A stretch of DNA of 43,464 nucleotides from Maribacter sp. GTDB taxonomy: Bacteria > Bacteroidota > Bacteroidia > Flavobacteriales > Flavobacteriaceae. The stretch is from contig JAAETN010000526.1 of assembly GCA_024228355.1 (NCBI GenBank), positions 1-43,464 on the forward strand, read 5' to 3'. Numbering within the stretch: the first letter of the stretch is position 1; each line of letters opens with the position of its first letter. Made by a program: the position numbers and the translations under genes. The notes under the pieces are model-generated. The model had not been told where the DNA came from. It did no database searches and worked only from the letters and a program-made list of their open reading frames with translations. This document shows, piece after piece, positions 1 to 7,959 of this stretch.

Positions 1-63
1 GGCGTAATCGAAGGTAGAGATGAATTTCTTGACAAAGCAATAGAACTTACGATTCAAAAATAA
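1..63 (+). CDS. C-terminal end of an unidentified protein (partial)
   Basis: The window opens inside a frame that reads 20 codons and stops with TAA at 61-63. The visible tail ends in AIELTIQK. It is too short to assign to a family. The next plus-strand gene is more than 3 kb away, and the two tRNAs that follow lie on the opposite strand, so this is probably the last gene of its transcript. Confidence 0.55.
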   Translation, partial: GVIEGRDEFLDKAIELTIQK

Positions 64-254
64 CTAGGGCCGCATAGAAAAGCATTAAAACTAAAGTTCT
101 AATAAACGATCCTTGTTTTTAACTTTTAGGTTTAGGAAAGAAGTTGGGAATAAAAATTATCTGTCCCATAAAATGTTCGTTTATTTGGGTTCTGATATTG
201 AACTATATAGGCCGTAATTAATAATTCCCCCTATTTATCCCCCTAAAAATTTAA
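64..254. other. Intergenic stretch with no gene seen
   Basis: AT-rich sequence between the end of the partial gene and the terminator-like hairpin of tRNA-Leu. I find no open frame with a plausible start, no tRNA and no strong inverted repeat here. Confidence 0.5.
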
Positions 255-288
255 AAACCCTTGAAAATCAATTGATTAACAAGGGTTT
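255..288 (-). terminator. Hairpin just 3' of tRNA-Leu, likely terminator or processing signal
   Basis: Arms AAACCCTTG (255-263) and CAAGGGTTT (280-288) pair perfectly over 9 bases. The loop contains its own palindrome, ATCAATTGAT (267-276). On the minus strand the hairpin begins 3 bases after the tRNA discriminator base and is followed by a T-rich run. It probably ends the tRNA transcript. Confidence 0.65.
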
Positions 289-291
289 AAG

Positions 292-376
292 TACTCGAGA
301 TGGGACTTGAACCCATACGGCCATAATGGCCATTGGATTTTAAGTCCAACGTGTCTACCAATTCCACCACTCGAGC
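292..376 (-). tRNA. tRNA-Leu, anticodon TAA
   Basis: Read on the minus strand, an 85-base cloverleaf starts GCTCGAGTGGTGG and ends CTCGAGTA. The acceptor stem pairs over seven positions, with a G-U pair at the end. The anticodon loop is CTTAAAA, giving TAA. A long variable arm (GGCCATTATGGCC) and a T-arm with GTTCAAG-type loop mark a class II tRNA, as expected for leucine. CCA is not encoded. It lies downstream of tRNA-Gly and could share its transcript. Confidence 0.95.
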
Positions 377-446
377 TTGTCCACCGAAGGCGCGACCTTT
401 CTACCGATGATTTGGCGTCAAAGCCTTAAGTTGAAGGTAGTAATAT

Positions 447-459
447 GAGCGAAAAACGG
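447..459 (-). repeat. 13-base copy of the tRNA-Gly 3' end
   Basis: GAGCGAAAAACGG at 447-459 recurs exactly at 596-608, where it is the 3' acceptor and T-stem part of tRNA-Gly plus one flanking base. The rest of the tRNA is not present around this copy. It may be a relic of tRNA duplication or an attachment-site remnant. Confidence 0.6.
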
Positions 460-477
460 TCCCGATAACTATCGGGA
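460..477. repeat. Short inverted repeat TCCCGATA-AC-TATCGGGA
   Basis: Eight-base arms separated by AC form a near-perfect palindrome. It directly abuts the partial tRNA-Gly copy. As RNA it would form a stable hairpin. From memory, repeats of this type are scattered through flavobacterial intergenic DNA, but only this copy was noticed in this window. Confidence 0.6.
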
Positions 478-501
478 GAATACTGACTCAAGGTCAGCAT
501 C

Positions 502-529
502 TTGACATTCCGCAGGGCGGAATCGTCAA
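502..529. repeat. Inverted repeat TTGAC-ATTCCGC-AGG-GCGGAAT-C-GTCAA
   Basis: The arms pair over 12 positions with a single bulged C at 524 and a 3-base loop. The inner core ATTCCGC/GCGGAAT is perfect. It is GC-richer than its surroundings and lies in the spacer between the two tRNA genes. Its function is unknown. There is no T-run on either side, so it is not an obvious terminator. Confidence 0.55.
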
Positions 530-535
530 TGGCCC

Positions 536-549
536 GCGACCAAGGTCGC
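536..549. repeat. Inverted repeat GCGACC-AA-GGTCGC
   Basis: Perfect 6-base arms around AA. This is one of several unrelated short inverted repeats in the 220-base spacer between tRNA-Gly and tRNA-Leu. A further small one, CTGAC/GTCAG, lies at 483-497. Confidence 0.5.
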
Positions 550-596
550 AAGAAAGATTAACTTCCCAATCACCGTTATTCACTTTCAAAAAACAG

Positions 597-669
597 AGCG
601 AAAAACGGGATTCGAACCCGCGACCCCCACCTTGGCAAGGTGATGCTCTACCAACTGAGCTATTTTCGC
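597..669 (-). tRNA. tRNA-Gly, anticodon GCC
   Basis: Minus-strand 73-base cloverleaf. The acceptor is GCGAAAA paired with TTTTCGC, with discriminator T. The D-arm reads AGCTCAGTTGGTAGAGCA. The anticodon arm TCACC-TTGCCAA-GGTGG gives GCC. The T-arm contains GGGTTCGAACCC. CCA is not encoded. It sits upstream of tRNA-Leu on the same strand, with 220 bases between. Confidence 0.96.
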
Positions 670-703
670 ATTTTAAAAGAACTGCACATCATCAAAGATG
701 CGG

Positions 704-725
704 ACCTGTCTACCGATAGGCAGGT
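704..725. repeat. REP-like inverted repeat between mutS and tRNA-Gly
   Basis: Nine-base arms ACCTGTCTA and TAGGCAGGT, with one G-T pair, flank CCGA. It lies 35 bases upstream of the tRNA-Gly 5' end and downstream of the mutS stop. It is not followed by a T-run on the mutS strand. It looks like a dispersed intergenic palindrome more than a terminator. Confidence 0.55.
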
Positions 726-784
726 GCAAATTTAATACATTTCTATAAAAAGCAAAGGAATTTATTGAAAAAGCGGATAATATT

Positions 785-3406
785 TTACGAACTGGCTTTC
801 CTGTTTTTAGTAAGTAATCTTTTGATTTCATTAAGCTTCATCAAAGCCTCTACAGGGGTGAGGGTATTGATATCCAAATGGGTGATTTCTTCCTTGATCT
901 GTTCCAATAATGGGTCATCTAAATTAAAGAAACTGAGTTGCATTTCATTTTGAACCGATTGTAACTTATCCGTTAATTCCTCACTGGAATGGGATTTTTC
1001 TAATTTCTTTAGAATTTTATTCGCTTTTTGGATTACCTGTTGGGGCATACCGGCCATTTTCGCTACATGTATACCAAAACTATGTTCGCTGCCGCCAGGT
1101 GTCAGTTTTCGTAAAAACAGGACCTTGTCTTTTAATTCCTTGATAGAGACGTTATAATTCTTGATTCGTTCAAAGGTCGATGCCATTTCATTGAGTTCAT
1201 GATAATGGGTGGCAAAAAGGGTTTTGGCCCGCGTGGGATGCTCATGTAAATATTCAGATATGGCCCAAGCAATTGAAATACCATCATAGGTACTAGTGCC
1301 GCGCCCTATTTCATCCAAAAGTATAAGACTCCGTTCTGAAAGGTTGTTCAAAATAGATGCCGTTTCGTTCATCTCGACCATGAATGTAGATTCTCCCATT
1401 GAGATATTGTCACTGGCACCTACCCGGGTGAAAACCTTATCTACATACCCGATTTTGGCAGATTCAGCAGGTACGAAACTGCCCATTTGGGCCAATAATA
1501 CAATTAAGGCGGTTTGTCGTAATATGGCCGATTTACCACTCATATTTGGCCCAGTGATCATAATAATCTGCTGGTTTTCGCGATTAAGGCTAACATCATT
1601 GGGAATATAGGCTTCGCCAAGCGGTAATTGTTTTTCGATTACAGGATGACGCCCACCTAAGATTTCCAATTCCGTTGAATCATTGAGCTGTGGCTCGTTG
1701 TAATCATTATCTTTTGCCAATTGGGTAAATCCACAAAGACAATCCAAAGTAGCTATTTGTTGCGCATTGTTCTGTACTGGTACAATGTATTCTTGCATCC
1801 ACACAACCAATTGTGCAAATAATTGTTGTTCCAAGTGTAGAATACGTTCTTCCGCTCCAAGAATTTTAGCTTCGTATTCCTTTAATTCTTCGGTTATATA
1901 TCGTTCTGCACTGACGAGGGTCTGTTTACGGATCCATTCTTCAGGGACTTTGTCTTTGTGGGTATTTCTTACTTCAATATAATAGCCAAATACATTGTTC
2001 GATGCTATTTTTAATGAAGAAATGCCAGTTCGTTCTGTCTCCCGTTCCAACATTTTGTTGAGATACTCTTTCCCTGAAAAGGCCAACCCGCGAAGTTCGT
2101 CCAATTCGTCCGAATAACCTTGGGCAATGACATTACCTTTCAATACATTTACTGGTGCCTCTTCATTGACCATCTCTTTGATCTTGGCCCGTAGCAAATC
2201 ACAGGAATGAATTTGGTCACCTATTAAATTCAGGGCCTCATTCCCACAAGTTGTTGTTAGTTGTTTAATCGGGATGGTCGCTTCCAAAGAGTTTTTTAGT
2301 TGTATTACTTCCTTAGGATTTATCTTTCCGGTAGCTACTTTTGAAATTAGTCGCTCCAAATCCCCCATCTGTTTAATGTTGTGTTGCAATTTGTGCAAAA
2401 CAGTTTCATCTTTATTCAGATATGAAATTACTTGATGTCTCCTTCTTATCTTTTCAATGCTTTTAAGGGGCAGGGCCAACCAACGTTTCAGCATTCTACC
2501 ACCCATTGGTGATAAGGTTTTGTCAATAACATCCAATAAGGTAACGGCGTTTACATTAGTAGAATGATAGAGTTCAAGGTTCTTAATGGTAAACCTGTCC
2601 ATCCAAATATACTCTTCCTCTGCGATACGTTTTAAGGTATTAATATGTTGCAGTTGTCTATGTTGGGTTTCGGACAAATAATGCAGTACAACACCTGAGG
2701 CAATAATTCCCTGACTTAATTGATCTACCCCGAACCCTTTTAAGGTAGTGGTCTTAAAATGAGTGGTCAGCATTTCGATGGCATAATCTTCTTGAAACAG
2801 CCAATCTTCGGTAAAAAAGGTATGGAATTCTTTACCGAAAATCTCCAAGAATTCTTTTTTGTGGGCTTTGGAAACCAAAATTTCATTGGGGTCAAAGTTC
2901 TGAAGTAGTTTGTCTATTTGCTCCTCATTACCTTCGGCAGTCAGGAATTCCCCAGTAGATATATCTAAAAAAGAGACACCCAATAATTTTCTTCCAAAAT
3001 GAACGGCACACAAAAAATTGTTGGTTTTTGCGTTAAGAATATCATCATTTAGTGCAACTCCAGGTGTAACCAATTCTGTCACACCTCTTTTTACAATACT
3101 TTTCGTAAGCTTAGGGTCTTCCAATTGGTCGCAAATAGCAACACGCTGGCCAGCCTTCACCAGCTTAGGGAGATAGGTGTTTAGTGAATGATGGGGGAAA
3201 CCTGCAAGTTCTGTACGATCACCTCCATTATTTCGATGGGTAAGGATAATGCCCAATATTTTTGAGGCTTTAACAGCATCTTCTCCGAAAGTTTCATAGA
3301 AATCGCCTACACGAAACAACAATAATGCATCAGGATATTTGGTCTTGATGGTATTATATTGTTGCATTAAAGGTGTAACCTTTTTTGTTTTTTCGGTTTT
3401 TTTCAA
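785..3406 (-). CDS. mutS: DNA mismatch repair protein MutS
   Basis: MutS finds base mismatches and small loops after replication and, using ATP, recruits the repair machinery. The 873-residue length fits the family. The N-terminal domain has the mismatch-wedging Phe-X-Glu as GDFYETF (F36, E38). The ABC-type ATPase shows Walker A GPNMSGKS (619-626), Walker [11 protein letters not shown] (D698, E699) and a switch motif LFATHYHEL near 730-738. The start is TTG at 3406. Family N-termini include the KKVTPLM stretch that precedes the first ATG (3367), so TTG is preferred. It is divergent from the SpoU methyltransferase, with 163 bases between the two starts and no clear promoter on this side. Confidence 0.97.
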   Translation of the reverse strand: MKKTEKTKKVTPLMQQYNTIKTKYPDALLLFRVGDFYETFGEDAVKASKILGIILTHRNNGGDRTELAGFPHHSLNTYLPKLVKAGQRVAICDQLEDPKLTKSIVKRGVTELVTPGVALNDDILNAKTNNFLCAVHFGRKLLGVSFLDISTGEFLTAEGNEEQIDKLLQNFDPNEILVSKAHKKEFLEIFGKEFHTFFTEDWLFQEDYAIEMLTTHFKTTTLKGFGVDQLSQGIIASGVVLHYLSETQHRQLQHINTLKRIAEEEYIWMDRFTIKNLELYHSTNVNAVTLLDVIDKTLSPMGGRMLKRWLALPLKSIEKIRRRHQVISYLNKDETVLHKLQHNIKQMGDLERLISKVATGKINPKEVIQLKNSLEATIPIKQLTTTCGNEALNLIGDQIHSCDLLRAKIKEMVNEEAPVNVLKGNVIAQGYSDELDELRGLAFSGKEYLNKMLERETERTGISSLKIASNNVFGYYIEVRNTHKDKVPEEWIRKQTLVSAERYITEELKEYEAKILGAEERILHLEQQLFAQLVVWMQEYIVPVQNNAQQIATLDCLCGFTQLAKDNDYNEPQLNDSTELEILGGRHPVIEKQLPLGEAYIPNDVSLNRENQQIIMITGPNMSGKSAILRQTALIVLLAQMGSFVPAESAKIGYVDKVFTRVGASDNISMGESTFMVEMNETASILNNLSERSLILLDEIGRGTSTYDGISIAWAISEYLHEHPTRAKTLFATHYHELNEMASTFERIKNYNVSIKELKDKVLFLRKLTPGGSEHSFGIHVAKMAGMPQQVIQKANKILKKLEKSHSSEELTDKLQSVQNEMQLSFFNLDDPLLEQIKEEITHLDINTLTPVEALMKLNEIKRLLTKNRKASS

Positions 3407-3569
3407 AGCGATTTGAATAACTTATTTTTGTATCGTACTTCGTAAAACGAAAATACCAATTTTGACCTGTAAAAGTCATCATTGTTAATATGTTTGAAAA
3501 AGTTTATTCCTTCAATATTTATAGGGTTCTTTATCCTGTTTTGTTTAGAGCTTGTACCAAAACCAAAAA

Positions 3570-4100
3570 ATGCGTAAACTAAAAAACGAAGAATTAAACC
3601 GATTGGATATCGAAGCCTTCAAAGAGGCAGAGAAAACCCCAATGTGTATCGTCCTTGATAATATTCGTAGTTTGAACAATATTGGTTCGGTATTTAGAAC
3701 TGCTGATGCTTTTCTAATCGAAAAAATCTACCTCTGTGGCATTACGGCGACACCGCCACATAAGGATATTCGTAAAACTGCCCTTGGTGCTACAGATAGT
3801 GTTGTTTGGGAATATAGAAAGGATACCTTAGAATTGGTTGAGGAACTAAAAACTATTGGTTATCAAGTAATATCGGTCGAGCAAGCGGAAAATGCCCAAA
3901 AGCTTAACGAATTTTCAGTTAATAAATCTGAAAAATATGCACTTGTATTCGGTAATGAGGTTAAAGGTGTGTCACAGGAAGTGGTAAGTGCCAGCAATAA
4001 GGTATTTGAAATCCCACAGTATGGTACCAAGCACTCATTGAATATTTCCGTAAGTGTAGGAATTGTAGTTTGGGACCTTTGGTCAAAGTTGAACCAATAA
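3570..4100 (+). CDS. SpoU/TrmH-family RNA 2'-O-ribose methyltransferase
   Basis: 176-residue SPOUT-fold enzyme that uses S-adenosylmethionine to methylate a ribose 2'-OH in tRNA or rRNA. All three SpoU motifs are visible: LDNIRSLNNIGSVFRTADA (motif 1, Asn/Arg for catalysis), LVFGNEVKGVS (motif 2) and EIPQYGTKHSLNISV (motif 3, cofactor knot). There is no N-terminal substrate-binding extension, so it resembles the short TrmH/TrmL type. The RNA target cannot be told from sequence. The ATG at 3570 is preferred over a TTG 18 bases upstream. A terminator follows 3 bases after the stop. Confidence 0.9.
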   Translation: MRKLKNEELNRLDIEAFKEAEKTPMCIVLDNIRSLNNIGSVFRTADAFLIEKIYLCGITATPPHKDIRKTALGATDSVVWEYRKDTLELVEELKTIGYQVISVEQAENAQKLNEFSVNKSEKYALVFGNEVKGVSQEVVSASNKVFEIPQYGTKHSLNISVSVGIVVWDLWSKLNQ

Positions 4101-4103
4101 AAA

Positions 4104-4125
4104 ACCCTGATGTTTAAATCAGGGT
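4104..4125 (+). terminator. Intrinsic terminator after the SpoU methyltransferase
   Basis: Perfect 8-base arms ACCCTGAT (4104-4111) and ATCAGGGT (4118-4125) around a 6-base loop, followed by CTTTCG. It starts right after the methyltransferase stop codon. The A-run before it could make it work for minus-strand transcripts too. Confidence 0.75.
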
Positions 4126-4219
4126 CTTTCGATATATAGTTTGAGTTAGTTAGTTGCTCTATTGAGGTGCTAATTAAGGAAAACGTTAGATTCTAAACAA
4201 GAAATATGTGAAATATTTC

Positions 4220-5365
4220 TTAAATATTCAAGTCGATGGCAAAATTTTTAATCTTGTCAACTATTGTATCATAATCCTCTAAACGAGAAACAAAATCCAT
4301 TTCCCCCACATCGATAATCAATGTGTTTTGTTCAGGATAACTTTTGAAAAAATCAAAATAACCCTTGTTTATTTTATCTAAATATGAGGGTTCAATACTT
4401 TGTTCATAGGCCCTTCCGCGATTTTTGATATTTTGCAACAAGCGTTCTGTTGATTGGTACAGGTACACATAGATTCGAGGTTTTTTAACCTCTCTGTACA
4501 TCAGATTAAATAACTTTCTATATAGATTGAATTCATCTTTTTGCAAGGTAACCTGTGCAAAAATGAGCGATTTATAAATATCGTAATCACTTACCATAAA
4601 GTTCTTAAAAAGGTCAAACTGAGAGGTGTCATCGGTAAATTGTTGATAACGATCAGCTAAAAAAGACATTTCCAAGGGAAATGCATATCGTGCCTGGTCC
4701 TCATAAAATTTAGGTAAAAATGGGTTGTCTGCAAAACGTTCCAAGACCAACTTGCCCTTATAATCCTCTGCAATTCTGTTCGCCAATGTGGTCTTTCCAG
4801 CTCCAATATTACCTTCAATTGCGATAAAACTTAGGCTTGAAAAAAGTTCTTCATTAGTTTTATAAAGTTTTAAATTGGTCCTAAACGGTTGACTTTTATC
4901 CTTGCATTCCTGTAATAGATTCCTAGTATCCCTTCCAAGAACAGGATGATAGAATTGTGGAGCAATATCGGCAAGTGGTAAAAGAACGAAATTACGCTCA
5001 TGAAGCTTAGGGTGAGGAATGGAAAGACTATCGGATTGTAGGATTTCATTCCCATAATACAGAATATCAATGTCTATATTCCTAGATTCATAACCACTTT
5101 CTTGAGTCCGTACCCTGCCCATTTTTTTCTCAATGAGCAGAATTTTTTCCAGAATGACACTTGGTGTTAAATTGGTTTCGATTTCCAAGCATGCATTTAA
5201 GAAATCGGGAGCATCAAATCCCCATGAAGGACTTTCGTAAACTTTGGAAATATTTCTTACTTTACCAATTCCATTACCTAAGAGAAAAACCGCTGTCTGT
5301 AGGTTTTGCAGACGGTTACCAAGGTTGCTTCCTATAGAAAAATATACCTTTTTGAGTTCGATCAT
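4220..5365 (-). CDS. folK: Bifunctional HPPK (FolK) / deoxynucleoside kinase fusion
   Basis: 381 residues with two enzymes in one chain. Residues 1 to about 155 are 6-hydroxymethyl-dihydropterin pyrophosphokinase of folate synthesis, with GSNLGNR near 12-18, ESPSWGFDAPDFLN, and the Mg-binding pair D98/D100 in SRNIDIDILYYG. From about 178 it is a deoxyribonucleoside kinase, with P-loop GNIGAGKTT (185-193), LER glutamate (E209), DRY (238-240) and lid RGRAYE (317-321). The two activities belong to folate synthesis and dNTP salvage. The start is ATG at 5365, since the frame extends upstream with no family match. Divergent from sppA. Confidence 0.93.
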   Translation of the reverse strand: MIELKKVYFSIGSNLGNRLQNLQTAVFLLGNGIGKVRNISKVYESPSWGFDAPDFLNACLEIETNLTPSVILEKILLIEKKMGRVRTQESGYESRNIDIDILYYGNEILQSDSLSIPHPKLHERNFVLLPLADIAPQFYHPVLGRDTRNLLQECKDKSQPFRTNLKLYKTNEELFSSLSFIAIEGNIGAGKTTLANRIAEDYKGKLVLERFADNPFLPKFYEDQARYAFPLEMSFLADRYQQFTDDTSQFDLFKNFMVSDYDIYKSLIFAQVTLQKDEFNLYRKLFNLMYREVKKPRIYVYLYQSTERLLQNIKNRGRAYEQSIEPSYLDKINKGYFDFFKSYPEQNTLIIDVGEMDFVSRLEDYDTIVDKIKNFAIDLNI

Positions 5366-5404
5366 AATATTGAAACAAAGTAAACAAAACAATTTCACTT
5401 TGGT

Positions 5405-5412
5405 TATCTTTG
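5405..5412 (+). promoter_or_regulatory. Flavobacterial -7 box for sppA (TATCTTTG)
   Basis: TATCTTTG matches the TAnnTTTG consensus and lies 25 bases before the sppA ATG at 5437. No clear TTG -33 box is seen at the usual distance, so only the -7 element is called. Confidence 0.45.
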
Positions 5413-5436
5413 GTCGGTAATAAAAACAAGATTGTA

Positions 5437-7194
5437 ATGAATTTTTTGAGAAATCTTTTGGCGGCAATTATTGGCTGCTTAATAGCTTTTGGAATTATAT
5501 TTATTATGTTCATTCTTTTTCTGAGCTTATTGGGAAGCTCTGAAGATGGGGTAGTAATAAAGGATAATTCTATTTTGGAATTGCAAATGCAACATCCCAT
5601 AAATGATTATGTGGGTAATAAAGAGGACCCTTTTGCAAGCTTTTTTGGTCAGGCCCAGGGATTGGATGAAATTCTGCATGCTATCCGAGTGGCAAAAAAC
5701 GATACTGACATAAAAGGCATAAGTATCAGCAATAATTTCATTAGGGCCGGTCTAGCCCAAACCCAGGCCATTCGAAAAGCATTGAAAGATTTTAAGGAAA
5801 GTGGAAAGTTCATTTACACTTATGGTGACTTTTACATGCAGAAAGATTATTATTTGGCAAGCGTGGCAGACTCTATCTTTCTAAATCCTGTTGGTGGTAT
5901 GGATTTCAAGGGCTTATCGACTGAAATATTGTTTTATAAGGATCTTCAGGAGAAAACGGGGGTGAAAATGGAGGTGATTCGCCATGGTAAGTATAAAAGT
6001 GCCGTTGAACCTTTTTTAGCGAATGAGATGAGCGATGCCAATAGGACACAAATCAAGGAACTGATTAGTTCTTTATGGGATACCATGGTTGCTGATATTT
6101 CTGAAGGTAGGAATATAAGTGAGGAAAATGTTAATATTATTGCAGATACTCTGGGAGGGAGGTCCCCTAAATATGCCAAAGCTTCCGGGTTGGTTGATGA
6201 TGTTTTGTTCTTTGATCAATATGAGGACAAACTTCGGTCGGCCATTTCATTGGATTCCGAGGATGAGATCAATTATGTATCGCTAAAAGATTATACGAAG
6301 CATTCAAACAAAAAATCCTTAAAAAAAGGCGATGATAAAATTGCCGTAATATTTGCCCAAGGAGAAATATTATATGGTGAAGGTGGTCCCAAGATTATTG
6401 GTCAAGGAATTATTAATAAGGCACTTATTAAGGCCCGTGATGATGATAAGGTAAAAGCCATTGTTTTGCGAGTAGATTCACCTGGCGGAAGTGCGTTGAC
6501 TTCAGATATTATCTGGCGCGAAGTAGAGCTGGCCAAAGAAAAGAAGCCTGTCGTTGTTTCAATGGGCAATGTAGCGGCATCTGGCGGATATTATATTGCA
6601 GTTGGCGCTAATAAGATTTTTGCCGAACCCACTACGGTTACCGGGTCTATTGGGGTTTTTGGGACAATCCCCAATATCAATGAACTCGCGGCCGATATAG
6701 GTATTAATGCCGAGCAGGTAGGGACCAACAAGAATTCGGTAGATTATTCATTATTCGAACCAATGACCGACAATTTTAGGAAAGTGGTCCAGGATGGCAT
6801 CGAGCAGACCTACGATACTTTTTTGGAACGTGTTGCACAAGGCAGGAATATTACTGTGGCACAGGCCGATAGTATGGCCCAAGGAAGGGTTTGGAGCGGT
6901 GTAGATGCCAAAAATTTGGGATTGGTCGATGAGCTGGGTAATTTGGAAGATGCCTTAGCGGCGGCAGCTGAATTGGCCGAAATTGAATCGTATGGGATCA
7001 AAAAATATCCGAAATACAAAACTGGCTTCGAAAAATTCATGGAAGATATGAGCTCGGTAAAATCAAGAATAGGACAAAACTTTATAAAAGAGGAGCTAGG
7101 TATGGAAACCTATGATATCTTAAGGCAAATGAAATCTACAATGGAACAAAAAGGGGTACAGGCCAGAATGCCCTTTGTGCTGGATATCAAGTAA
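5437..7194 (+). CDS. sppA: Signal peptide peptidase SppA, long (67K) type
   Basis: 585-residue membrane-anchored serine protease that cuts up cleaved signal peptides. One N-terminal transmembrane segment is visible (about residues 6-33). It has two tandem crotonase-like halves. The catalytic dyad is split between them: Lys187 in GKYKSAVEPF and Ser382 in NVAASGGYYIA, as in the E. coli 67K enzyme. The start is the ATG at 5437. A TTG 27 bases upstream overlaps the -7 box and is unlikely. The queuosine-transporter gene follows 3 bases after the stop, so they are probably co-transcribed. Confidence 0.95.
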   Translation: MNFLRNLLAAIIGCLIAFGIIFIMFILFLSLLGSSEDGVVIKDNSILELQMQHPINDYVGNKEDPFASFFGQAQGLDEILHAIRVAKNDTDIKGISISNNFIRAGLAQTQAIRKALKDFKESGKFIYTYGDFYMQKDYYLASVADSIFLNPVGGMDFKGLSTEILFYKDLQEKTGVKMEVIRHGKYKSAVEPFLANEMSDANRTQIKELISSLWDTMVADISEGRNISEENVNIIADTLGGRSPKYAKASGLVDDVLFFDQYEDKLRSAISLDSEDEINYVSLKDYTKHSNKKSLKKGDDKIAVIFAQGEILYGEGGPKIIGQGIINKALIKARDDDKVKAIVLRVDSPGGSALTSDIIWREVELAKEKKPVVVSMGNVAASGGYYIAVGANKIFAEPTTVTGSIGVFGTIPNINELAADIGINAEQVGTNKNSVDYSLFEPMTDNFRKVVQDGIEQTYDTFLERVAQGRNITVAQADSMAQGRVWSGVDAKNLGLVDELGNLEDALAAAAELAEIESYGIKKYPKYKTGFEKFMEDMSSVKSRIGQNFIKEELGMETYDILRQMKSTMEQKGVQARMPFVLDIK

Positions 7195-7197
7195 GAC

Positions 7198-7908
7198 ATG
7201 AACCAGAAGGATAAAAAACTAGCGTACAAAATTTATCTGTATCTGGGAGCATTGTTCATTACCTCCTTGGTAGTGTCTAATTTAATCTTTCAAAAATTCT
7301 TTTATTGGAATCCATTTGGAGAAGTGGAGGTTTTTGGTGCACCACTATTTGAAGTCTCAGTAGGCATTTTACCCTATCCGATTACTTTTCTGATAACCGA
7401 TTTGATCTCGGAGATTTTTGGTAAAAAGAAAGCCAATCAGATAGTAACTGCCGGTATATTCGCATCATTTTTTTCAATGGGAATCGTATTCTTGGCCGAT
7501 TTTGTCCCGGCAATAGAAAACTCACCAGTTGATAATGGGGTCTTTAGTAAAGTTTTCGCACTATCACCCGTTGCTGTATTGGCCTCAATGCTGGCCTATT
7601 TGTTCGCACAATATGTAGATATTGCGATATATCATTTTTGGAAGCGATTGACCAAGGGCAGACACCTGTGGTTACGAAACAACTTCTCGACTTTTTTGTC
7701 CCAATTTATCGATACGTTTACCGTGGTAAGTCTACTTTGTCTTTTTAAGGTTTTACCGTGGAGTATGTTCTATGGATTGGTCATAAGCGGTTTTCTTTTC
7801 AAAGTATTAATTGCATTCCTCGACACCCCTTTTCTTTATTTCTTCGTATATCTTCTTAGAAAACGCTTTGGTCTAAAAACGGGTGAAGAAATAAATCTGG
7901 AAGCATAA
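7198..7908 (+). CDS. yhhQ: Queuosine-precursor transporter, YhhQ (VUT) family
   Basis: 236-residue inner membrane protein with about six hydrophobic segments. The family imports preQ0/preQ1 for queuosine modification of tRNA. Recognisable features are SNLIFQKFF near the first helix, LPYPITFLITDLISEIFGKKKA, and the later NNFSTFLSQFIDTFTVV, which match the conserved PxTF...DxxxExxG and SQxxDT motifs of YhhQ. It starts 3 bases after sppA. It may be the second gene of a short operon, although the two roles are not obviously linked. Confidence 0.88.
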   Translation: MNQKDKKLAYKIYLYLGALFITSLVVSNLIFQKFFYWNPFGEVEVFGAPLFEVSVGILPYPITFLITDLISEIFGKKKANQIVTAGIFASFFSMGIVFLADFVPAIENSPVDNGVFSKVFALSPVAVLASMLAYLFAQYVDIAIYHFWKRLTKGRHLWLRNNFSTFLSQFIDTFTVVSLLCLFKVLPWSMFYGLVISGFLFKVLIAFLDTPFLYFFVYLLRKRFGLKTGEEINLEA

Positions 7909-7959
7909 AATAATCCTTCTTTACAAGAGTTATAGTCCTAGATAAACACTTGTTATACC

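Noticed and set aside
447-550. Possible extra tRNA between tRNA-Gly and tRNA-Leu
   Set aside because: It has a tRNA-like 3' end and a small stem-loop (CTGAC/GTCAG), but the would-be T-arm is a 7-base palindrome without a TTC loop, the base before the would-be anticodon is C instead of T, and no 5' acceptor strand is found.
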